DNA from: CAWATZ01 sp963784995
Lineage (GTDB): Bacteria > Planctomycetota > Planctomycetia > Gemmatales > Gemmataceae
NCBI GenBank assembly: GCA_963784995.1
Contig: CAWATZ010000013.1
Span: forward strand, 124,001 to 188,000
DNA length: 64,000 bases
Direction: 5' to 3'
This document shows positions 56,931 through 64,000 of this stretch, piece by piece. Below the pieces are notes generated by a model. That model saw only the letters and a list, made by a program, of their open reading frames with translations, did not search any database and was not told the DNA's origin. The first letter of the stretch is position 1, and every line of letters begins with the position of its first letter. The position numbers and the translations under genes were made by a program.

Positions 56931-57075
56931 CCCAGGAGGACCCAAAGAGACAGCGTGTGCTGGTGACGCGGTGGCGGTGTCGCTTTTTTGTCATCGGTGG
57001 GACGCTCACAGACACGCCCGGGCCTTTCCTGGCGAGACCGCCAGCATTCTGCGCCGTTGGCGGTGTGGCGGCCTT
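56931..57075 (+). repeat. dispersed repeat, copy 2
   Basis: Gapless alignment with 31601-31745 (offset 25330). The shared end GCGCCGTTGGCGGTGTGGCG runs to the edge of the next palindrome. Confidence 0.85.
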
Positions 57076-57220
57076 TTGGAGTGCGGCAGTAGCTTTGCTC
57101 TGCCGCTTTTGTTTGGCCTTTTGTGTTTTTGGTTTTTCCCTTGTTGCGCCAGGCCAAGAAACAAAAGCCCAAACAGAAGAAACAAAAGCGGCAGAGCAAA
57201 GCTACTGCCGCACTCCAAAA
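57074..57220. repeat. 147-bp palindrome after the DUF1501 gene
   Basis: Perfect 41-bp arms (57074-57114 and 57180-57220; TTTTGGAGTGCGGCAGTAGC...) with a 65-nt loop. Begins 28 bp past the minus-strand stop, so it could end that transcript. Confidence 0.93.
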
Positions 57221-57247
57221 GAAGGCAAAAGTGGACCTCAGCGCTTG

Positions 57248-58579
57248 TCAGAACAGGCTCAGGACCAGTTTGCCCTGCACAAAGAAAAAGGGCCGGCCGC
57301 TCGGCTCCGTCACGTGGGTGCCGGGTCCGTAGCCCAGCGCGTGGTACATCGTGGCGAAGAAGTCGGAGACGTGGACCGGGTTGTCGGCCGGCACGCCGCC
57401 CTGCTTGTCGCTCCGGCCGTGAACCTGGCCGCCGCGGATGCCGCCTCCCGCGAGTACCGTCGAATAGACTCGGCCCCAGTGGTCTCGGCCGCCGCTCTTG
57501 TTGATCTTCGGAGTCCGGCCAAACTCGCCCGTCCACGCTACCAGGGTCTGGCCCAGCAGGCCCCGTTGTTCGAGGTCCTCGATCAGGGCCGAGAAGGCCC
57601 GGTCCACGGGCGGCAGCAGCCTGTCCTTCATCTTGGGGAAGTTCTTGTTGTGCGTGTCGAAGTTCTGCTCCGACTGCTTGAACGTCCACGGCACCGTGAC
57701 AAGGCCGACCCCGGCCTCGACCAGCCGACGAGCGACCAGGCAGCTCCGTCCGAAGCGGTTGTCGCCGTAGCGCTCGAGGGTCCCTGGCCGCTCGTCGTCA
57801 AGCCGGAACGCCTTCCAGGCCGGCCCCGATTGCAGCACGTCAAGGGCCAGCTGCTGGAAGCGGTCGTAATCCCGCTCAACCGGGGCTGTCGGCCGGCGAG
57901 CCTCGACCGCCCGGAGCAGTTCGCTCCGGGCCGACAGGCGTTCCCGATCCAGACCGACCGCCGGACCGAATCCGGGCAGCGGCTCGCCGGGCTTCCAGTT
58001 CTCGTCGAAGAGGAACAGCGGATCGTACTTCGGACCGAGGAACCCGGCGTGCTGCCCACCCCACGCGGCGTTGTTCTGGTCGCCGACGGGCCGGGGAAGC
58101 TGCACGGCGCCCGGGAGGCCGTTGCGGTCCCCGCGCAGCTGGCGGACGACCGCACCGATGCTCGGCGGGTCGCGGCGGTCCAGCTGCGGCTCGCCGCGCG
58201 AACGCGGAGCGTGCAGGAGTCCGGTCAGGTTGTAGTGGACGCCGACACCGTGCGTGTCCGAGCCGTGCCACGTGGAGCGGAGGATCGCGTAGCGGTCGGC
58301 CAGTTTCGCGAGCATCGGCAGGTGCTCGCAGATCTGGATGCCGGGGACGTTGGTGGCCGTCGGCCGGAACTCGCCGCGAGTGCCTTCGGGGGCGTCCGGC
58401 TTTGGATCAAACGTCTCGTGCTGGGACGGGCCTCCGGTCATGAAGAGCAGGATGCACGCCTTCGCCTTCCCTCCGCCGGGCGCTGCCGCCTGCGCGGTGG
58501 AGCGGAGCCGGAGGGCGTCAGCCAGACCGAACCCGAGGGGGGACAGGACGCCGACTTGCAAGAATGTCCGCCGGTTCAT
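57248..58579 (-). CDS. DUF1501 domain-containing protein (Tat-exported, sulfatase-like fold)
   Basis: 443 residues. N-terminal MNRRTFLQVGVLSPLGFGLA resembles a Tat signal (RRTFL). The body matches DUF1501: KACILLFMTGGPSQHETFDP, GEFRPTATNVPGIQICEHLP, RSTWHGSDTHGVGVHYNLTG and LVAWTGEFGRTPKIN..GGRDHW. DUF1501 has an alkaline-phosphatase/sulfatase-like fold and in Planctomycetes is nearly always paired with PSCyt1-type cytochrome proteins; the function is unknown. Last gene of a three-gene operon, 25 bp after the DUF1552 stop. Confidence 0.92.
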   Translation of the reverse strand: MNRRTFLQVGVLSPLGFGLADALRLRSTAQAAAPGGGKAKACILLFMTGGPSQHETFDPKPDAPEGTRGEFRPTATNVPGIQICEHLPMLAKLADRYAILRSTWHGSDTHGVGVHYNLTGLLHAPRSRGEPQLDRRDPPSIGAVVRQLRGDRNGLPGAVQLPRPVGDQNNAAWGGQHAGFLGPKYDPLFLFDENWKPGEPLPGFGPAVGLDRERLSARSELLRAVEARRPTAPVERDYDRFQQLALDVLQSGPAWKAFRLDDERPGTLERYGDNRFGRSCLVARRLVEAGVGLVTVPWTFKQSEQNFDTHNKNFPKMKDRLLPPVDRAFSALIEDLEQRGLLGQTLVAWTGEFGRTPKINKSGGRDHWGRVYSTVLAGGGIRGGQVHGRSDKQGGVPADNPVHVSDFFATMYHALGYGPGTHVTEPSGRPFFFVQGKLVLSLF

Positions 58580-58604
58580 GGGATGCCCTCCCAGGGAAAC
58601 CAGA

Positions 58605-59889
58605 TCAAATGCCCGCCAGCCGCTCCTTGGCGTCGCCGAACTCCGGCAGCGTCAGGCCCATCCGGTCCATGATCGCCAGGTACAGGCCGCACAGCTTCCG
58701 CTTGTCGTTGCCCGCCTTCAGGTAGTCCAGCGTCCGGCCGGTCGCCAGCGTTCCGCCGAGCCCGCCCGCCAGGATCAGCGGCACCTGCTGGCCGTTGTGG
58801 GCGTTCCAGTGCTCGGACACGAACATGGATGCAGGAGTTGTCCAGCACCGTGCCCTCGCCTTCCTGCATCTTCGCCAGCTTGCCCAGGAGGTAGGCGTAC
58901 TGCTCGACGTGGCACTTGACGATCGCCTGGTATGCGGGGCCGGTGTTGGAGTGGGAGTAACTGTGGTGGTCGTCGCGGATGCCGAGGAACGGGTACACCT
59001 GGCCGGACAGGTCCCGCGACAGCAGCAGCGTGGCAATGCGCGTCCGGTCGGTCTGGAACGCCAGGGCGATGATGTCGCACATCAGCCGGGCGTAATCGCG
59101 GAAATCCTTGGGCTGGCCCGCGGGCGGCCGCTGCCCGGGCGGCACCGGAGTCTCGCCCTTGTCGCCACGGTTCAGCCGCCGCACCCGCTGCTCCGTCTCG
59201 CGCACCGACGACAGGTACTCGTCGAGCTTCGACCGGTCCGTGCCGCTCACCTTGCCGCGCAGGTCGTTGGCCTGCTCCAGCACGTCATCCAGGATGCTCC
59301 CCTGGAGCTTCCCCGCCTTGCCGCCGAACAGGCTGTCGAAGGCCAGCGACGGGTACAGCTCGATGGGGACCGGCGAGTCCGGGTTGCGCCAGGAAACGTG
59401 CGACGCATAGACCATCGAGTACTGGCTCTCGTGGAAGCCGCTCACCGGCTGCTCGCAGCCCAGCACCAGGCTCGGCACCGCGGTCTCTTCCTCGAAATGC
59501 TTGGCCAGCCGCTGGTCCATGCTGACGCCGCCGCGAATGGTCCGGCCGCGCTGGAGGTTGGCCCCGGAGAGGATGTTGCCGGTGCAGCGGGCGTGGCCGC
59601 CGTCGCCCTCCTTGTTGAACAGCCCGTTGATGACGTTGATCTTCTCCTTGAACGGTGCCAGCGGCTCCAGGCTCGATCCCAGCTCCATCTCGGCACCCTT
59701 CCCCTTCGCCCACCAGTGCGGCGGCGAGATGCCGTCGCCGATGAACAGGCACGCGAACCGCTGCGGCGACTCGCCCCGGACTGCCGGAGCAGCAGCCAGG
59801 ACAGGGATCGATTCCAGCCACGGCAGCGCCAGGGAAACGCCGAGTCCCTTCAGGAGCAGGCGGCGCGAGATCTTCTTACCGGCGGTCAT
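58605..59889 (-). CDS. DUF1552 domain-containing protein (frame break near 58825-58830)
   Basis: N-terminal KKISRRLLLKGLGVSLALPW is a twin-arginine-type signal. DUF1552 motifs: RFACLFIGDGISPPHWWAKG, VINGLFNKEGDGGHARCTGN, SMDQRLAKHF, VRETEQRVRRLNRG and LGIRDDHHSYSHSN. After GTVLDNSCI the frame shifts; FVSEHWNAHNGQQVPLILAG and TLATGRTLDYLKAGNDKRKL continue one base later to the stop at 58605. One extra C (minus strand) in ATCCATG explains it; repaired length about 427. Typical partner of DUF1592 proteins; presumably periplasmic. Starts immediately after the DUF1592 stop. Confidence 0.9.
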
Positions 59890-62887
59890 TTATCGACTCC
59901 TTGAGCTTGGGATGAGAATCGAGACGGCGTGAAATCCCGGCAGCGTTGCGTTGCGGAACTGGGGGCTTGTTGCGACCAGCTCGAACAGCGCCGAGAGATG
60001 GTATTCGTTGGCTTGCAGCTCGGTCTGCATTTTGTCCAGCAGCGGTTGGTCGGAGAGCTGGAGCGATCGGCCCAGGGCGTAACCGAGGAACTTGTGGCAC
60101 AGCGTCCGGGCGAAGTCCTGCCTCCGCTGTGTCGCCAGGTACTGTCCGAACTCGGGCACGCCGCGGGCCTCTTTGCCGGACGGCAACGAGACCACGTTAT
60201 CGATCGGCCGGCCCGCCAGGTCTTTCGCCCGGCCGCGGCCGATCGGGTCGAACCCTTCCATCGACAGGCCGATCGGATCGAAGCGCTGATGGCAGCGGGC
60301 GCAGCGATTGTCGGTAGTGTGCTGGGCCATCAACTGGCGGATGGTCTTGCCGTTGGTGTCGGTTTCCTTGGCGGGCAGGACGGCGACGTCGGGCGGCGGC
60401 GGAGGAATGTGTTCGCCGAGCAGCTTGTGGACCACCCAGAAGCCGCGCTTGACGGGGCTGGTCCGCTGCGGCTGCGAGTTCTTCGTCAGGAACAGGGCCA
60501 TGCCAAGCAACGCCGCCACGGCCCCTCTCGTGCAGGCCGGAGACCAGTTCCCACTCGCCCTCCTGACCGGCTTTGTTTCCGGCTTGGGAGTACCCTGCGC
60601 CGGAAACAAAGCCGGGTCTTTTGTCAAGGGTGCGCTCGCTGCGCTCGCTTCGTTGGAACGGCAGGCCATAGTGCTGGGCCAGGCGCTTGTTGACAAGGGT
60701 CACATCGCCGCTGAGCAGGTCGATGATCGGCCGGTCGCGCTGGATCAGGTGAGTGACAAGCCGGGTCGGCTCCTCGAACATCGCCTGCTTCAGGGCGTCG
60801 TCGAACGCAGGGAAGACCTTGCGGTTGACCGATTCCTGCGTCAGGAAGTCGCGGTAGCCGAGCCACTGGCCGAAGAACTCCAGGGCGAAACGGCTGACCT
60901 TCGGGTCCTGGAGCATCCGGCGGACCTGCTGGCGCAGGACGCGATCGTCGTGGAGCTTGCCGGCCCTGGCGACCGCGAACAGCTCCTCATCGGGCATGCT
61001 GGACCAGAGGAAGTAGCTCAACCGGGATGCCAGCGCCAGGTCGGAGAGCGGGGCGACAGAGTCGCCCGGCGGGGACACGTCGAGCCGACAGCAGAAGTGC
61101 GGCGACACCAGGACCCGCACGATCGAGGCACGGACCGCTTCCTCGACGCCGTGGTCCTTGTCGCGGCAAACCTCGGTGTAGAACTTCTCCAGCTTCCGCG
61201 TTTCCTGCTCGGTCAGCGGGCGGCGATACGCGGCCTGGGCGAACGCCTGCATATCCTTGAGGTAGATCGCCTCCGCCCGCTTCAAAGTGTCGGCGTGCTG
61301 CCGCAGCCCCGCACGAACGTCCTCGAAGAACACGCTGATCGGGTGCTTGGCCAGCTCCTCGCCGGTGGCCTTGACGTTGGAGCGCTTGAGATAGACCTCC
61401 TTGAACCGGGCCAGAGTCTCGTCCTTGACCAGCTCCGGGTCTTCTTCCTTGAAAGAGTCAAAGTCCTTGTGCTTGAGGAAGTTCCGCTCCGAGCGCTCGA
61501 AAAAGACAAAGCCGCGCAGCATCTTCTCCCAGATGCCCGTCACGAAATACAGCTCGCTCCACAGCCGATCCAGCTCCTGTTTCTCCTGGTCGCTCAGCAC
61601 GTGCCGGCACAGCGGCTGGTCATCCCGGAAGAACCCTTCGATCAGGTGGAAACCGGCGGACAGCCCGCGGGTGCTGTCAACGTAAACGAAGCGATTGGGG
61701 AACAGCCGGCAGAACGCCGTGCCCGAGGCCTCGATCTGACGGGCCATCGCATGCTTCGGATCAATCCGCGTGGGGACCAGGCCGGCCACTTCGATCAGGA
61801 TCGGGTCGAAGGTGTCGCGGGATTGGGCCGTGCGCCGGCGGCGGGCCAGGTGCTCGATCGGTCCGTTGCCGGCGTTGGCCACGATGGCGGGCGTCTCCCG
61901 GGGACACAGCTGCTGGCTCAACCGCTGAACGTCGGCGGCCAATGCTCGCACCGGCGTCTGGACCTCGGCCGCGGTCGGCCCCATCGGGTTGCGGGGCGGA
62001 GGCAATGCCTGCCAGCGCTGCCGCAGCCAGTGGAGGAAGAACCGGTCGGTGGAGCGATCATCCTGCAACGTGTCCCAGAGCGAGCGCAGATACTTCGGGC
62101 TCAGGCCGTTCTCCCGGGCCCACTCCTCAACCGTGGCCGTCTTCCGGGCTGGGGGACGGTGCCGGTACAAGTACAGGGCGGTGAAGTACCTCTCGTAATT
62201 GACCGCGTGCTGTTCGTAGAAACGGATGATGGCCTGTTCCCAGTACTTCTGCCGGTCGGCGAAGGTCACCACCGGATGCGGGGCAAACTTCAACCCCGAC
62301 GAGGTGAGCAGGGCATGGTCCGCGACCAGCTCGGCGGCGGCGTAGTACTTCTTGAACAGGCTGGGCGACAGGGTCAGCGCTTCGCCGGTGTTGTTGAAGC
62401 CCTCGCCGGAGGCCGGATCGACCGGGAACGAACGCGCCGGTCGGATGTCCACACCGGTGAGATCGCGGATGGTGTTATCGTATTCCGCGTTGCTGAGCCG
62501 GCGCGGCGGCACCACCCCCGGGTCCCCGGCCAGCTTGCGGGCTTCCTTCGTGAGGACTTGCACCAGCACGGCCAGGACCTCAGCACGCTCGGTGGCCAGC
62601 GGCTGCTTCGCCTTCGCGGGCGGCATTTCCTCCTTCTTCAGGAACGTGACAACGTGTTCCCACTGCCGGAAGTCCTCGGCGACCTTCGCGGGAGAAGTGA
62701 AGCGTGTCAGGTCCAGCTCGCCGCTCGTGGTCTTGGCGTTGTGGCACCGGACGCAGTAAGCGTTCAGAAACGGCAGGACCTTGTCCTGAAAGGGTTCCGC
62801 CGCAAGCAGGTTGGGGCCGCCCAGAGTGAGCAGCAGGCAGGAGCCGAAGAACGAGCGCACGAGGCTTTTTGGCGGGAAGGAGGACAT
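59890..62887 (-). CDS. DUF1592/PSCyt1 cytochrome protein (frame break near 60510-60517)
   Basis: About 999 residues. Start at 62887 preferred (MSSFPPKSLVRSFFGSCLLL, a signal peptide ending near LLAAEP); an in-frame ATG at 62980 lacks a signal. Domain order by motif: PSCyt1 with CVRCH at 45-49, DUF1587 (RRLSNAEYDNTIRDLTGVDI), DUF1595 (AYRRPLTEQETRKLEKFY), DUF1592 (ALASRLSYFLWSSMPDEELF, FFGQWLGYRDF), DUF1588 (NSQPQRTSPVKRGFWV, CARCHQRFDPIG with a second haem motif) and DUF1585 (the C-terminal LCHKFLGYALGRSL). One extra base near 60510-60517 separates GRGG from LLGMALFLTKN. The palindrome 60567-60615 adds residues PGFVSGAGYSQAGNKAG. First gene of the DUF1592-DUF1552-DUF1501 operon. Confidence 0.9.
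60567..60615. repeat. palindrome inside the DUF1592 gene
   Basis: Perfect 17-bp arms CCGGCTTTGTTTCCGGC (60567-60583) and complement (60599-60615), 15-nt loop, read in frame. Confidence 0.9.
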
Positions 62888-63399
62888 CGGGAGTCTCACT
62901 GGGCGCGGCTCGGGCACCTGGCCCGAAAAGCGGTAGGAGAGCGGCGGGCCCGGGCCGGCCACTCCACGGGGGGAGGTCATTGCGCTTGCCCCTCCGGGGC
63001 GTTGTAGGGCGCAAGACCCGCGTTGACCATCTTACCCGGTTCACCGGCTGATGGGAAGCACTTTGCTGATTTGACCGGGAAAAGGGGTTTGGCACAAGGT
63101 CCGGGAGAAGCGTCCCGCCCCCACCGAGCTTGCCTCGGTGGAGCGCGTGATTATGCGCTACCAGGACAAGCGGCGCCGCGCTCCTACCTTAGTGCAAAAT
63201 CATCCGCTCCACCGAGGCAAGCTCGGCGGGGGCCCCCCGGAACTTATGCCACACCCCGGGAAAAGGTCCGTTTGATCCGGACCCGGCAGCTGCAAGGCAG
63301 CCAGGCGGAACAGAGCAATGCACCTGGCTAGGCGAGGATGGAGGCCCTACAATATCTGGACGGAAGTATCCGCCTCTCTCCAGCAGAAAGGGCCTGCTC
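62888..63399. other. 512-bp divergent intergenic region with nested palindrome
   Basis: Separates the DUF1592 operon from the sigma factor gene and must carry both promoters. An outer imperfect stem (63084-63105 with 63235-63257) encloses an inner one: 22-bp perfect arms 63124-63145 and 63205-63226 (CCGAGCTTGCCTCGGTGGAG...), extended by a C/G run to 63119 and 63231. No gene seen. Confidence 0.7.
63084..63257. repeat. nested palindrome
   Basis: Outer stem GGGGTTTGGCACAAGGTCCG with about 18 of 22 pairs; inner stem of 22 perfect pairs plus one mismatch and further G:C pairs. Loop of 59 nt with no coding content. Confidence 0.8.
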
Positions 63400-64000
63400 A
63401 TGTCGCTCGAAGGCCAATCGTCCCACGACAGGTGTGCAGCCATCGAGGCCGAATTTCAGGGGCTGCTCCAGCGAGCCCGGGACGGGGACAAGGATGCGGG
63501 CATCGCGTTCGTTCGGCGCTTCGGCCCCAACATTTTGAAGATCATCCGGCGAAAGTACCTGCCAAAGGATTCAACGCTGCGGCCCCTGATCGACTCGGCG
63601 GACCTGAGCCAGATGGCCTGGATGAAGATGTGGGAGGAAGTCCTGGAGGGCAAACCCATTCGGGATGAAGAGGAGTTCATGAAACAGTTCTGCACCGTCG
63701 CCAGGCAGGTGTTCCTCATGCAGCACCGCGAGCAGGTCCAGGCCGCGAAACGCTCGCGGGACCGAGAAGAGACATCGGAAGCAGCAGAGAACGCCCCAGA
63801 CGCGAGCCTGGACCCAACGGTGCAGACCGCACTGCGGGAGGAATGCCGGATCTTGCTGGAGAGCACTCGAGGGCGCGATCGCCAGATCTTGATCATGATT
63901 CGAGACGGGTATCGAACCGACGAGATAGCGATGGAGTTGCAGGTCAACGTCCGGACAGTGCAGCGGGCGCTGGAAGCCATCCGGGAACGGATGAAAAGGA
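63400..64000 (+). CDS. ECF-type RNA polymerase sigma factor (3' end outside window)
   Basis: Open from ATG 63400 to the window edge, 200 codons. Region 2-like helices (FQGLLQRARDGDKDAGIAFV, IIRRKYLPKDSTLRPLIDSA, DLSQMAWMKMWEEV) and a C-terminal region 4 helix-turn-helix (TRGRDRQILIMIRDGYRTDE-IAMELQVNVRTVQRALEAIR). The DSADLSQ..WMKMW segment is typical of the planctomycete-expanded ECF groups, which often have no classic anti-sigma factor and may be controlled by kinases. Divergent from the DUF1592 operon; regulating it is possible but unproven. Confidence 0.88.
   Translation, partial: MSLEGQSSHDRCAAIEAEFQGLLQRARDGDKDAGIAFVRRFGPNILKIIRRKYLPKDSTLRPLIDSADLSQMAWMKMWEEVLEGKPIRDEEEFMKQFCTVARQVFLMQHREQVQAAKRSRDREETSEAAENAPDASLDPTVQTALREECRILLESTRGRDRQILIMIRDGYRTDEIAMELQVNVRTVQRALEAIRERMKR

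Larger units (their letters stand above)
56863..57247. other. 385-bp gene-free stretch with two repeats
   Basis: Holds dispersed repeat copy 2 (56931-57075) directly followed by the long palindrome 57074-57220, then the DUF1501 stop at 57248. No gene seen. Confidence 0.75.

Noticed and set aside
56927..58672. 581-codon plus-strand ORF over the DUF1501 gene and the repeats
   Set aside because: Runs through the dispersed repeat and palindrome and then antisense to a well supported gene.

Overview
The window is high-GC DNA from a planctomycete, most likely of the Gemmataceae. The support is a set of lineage-typical families: c-type cytochrome proteins of the planctomycete PSCyt1 type, the DUF1592/DUF1552/DUF1501 set, DUF1570, a TIGR02996-type repeat-companion segment, and the Gemmata-style SDRKLRLFACACCRR protein. 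No rRNA, tRNA, CRISPR array or intact insertion sequence was recognised. Both ends cut through genes: a cytochrome/WD40 protein at the left and an ECF sigma factor at the right.

Layout. 1-9216: cytochrome/WD40 gene, CBS protein, RMD1/DUF155 protein, DUF1570 protein, a MacB-type ABC transporter pair and a Uma2 nuclease-like protein. 9331-18583: sugar epimerase-like protein, two Gemmata-type conserved proteins, a B12-binding radical SAM protein and a 1406-residue membrane-anchored beta-propeller protein. 18857-21979 (minus): arginine genes argB-argD-argF. 22227-30604: Ser/Thr kinase, flippase-like membrane protein, GT2 and GT39-like glycosyltransferases, CPBP protease and a CcsA-like membrane protein. 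30906-34031: small proteins, a Gfo/Idh/MocA protein and an Rpn-like nuclease.

34220-53611 is the centrepiece. It is one tightly packed, co-directional cluster joining a PUFA-synthase-type (pfa) megasynthase to a complete olefin pathway: PfaD enoyl reductase, a PfaA-like protein (KS-AT-ACP-ACP-KR-DH), a PfaC-like protein (KS-CLF-AT-DH-DH), OleA, a fused OleBC and OleD. The inferred product is a long-chain, probably polyunsaturated, hydrocarbon made by head-to-head condensation of megasynthase-derived acyl chains. No phosphopantetheinyl transferase is in the window.

53689-64000: several small lineage-specific proteins, a truncated nucleoside hydrolase, and the minus-strand DUF1592-DUF1552-DUF1501 operon next to the ECF sigma factor.

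Two features cut across the genes. First, at least 18 long, often perfect inverted repeats (arms 13-52 bp) lie both between genes and, in frame, inside genes, including the catalytic domain of a GT2 enzyme and the linkers of the megasynthase and OleBC. They fall into several sequence families, and two cases look like one palindrome inserted into another, which argues for mobility. Second, 13 single-base frame disruptions (10 apparent insertions, 3 apparent deletions) break otherwise well conserved genes. Several fall in homopolymers, so consensus error in the assembly is more likely than mass pseudogenisation. I annotate those genes as continuous and give the break positions.
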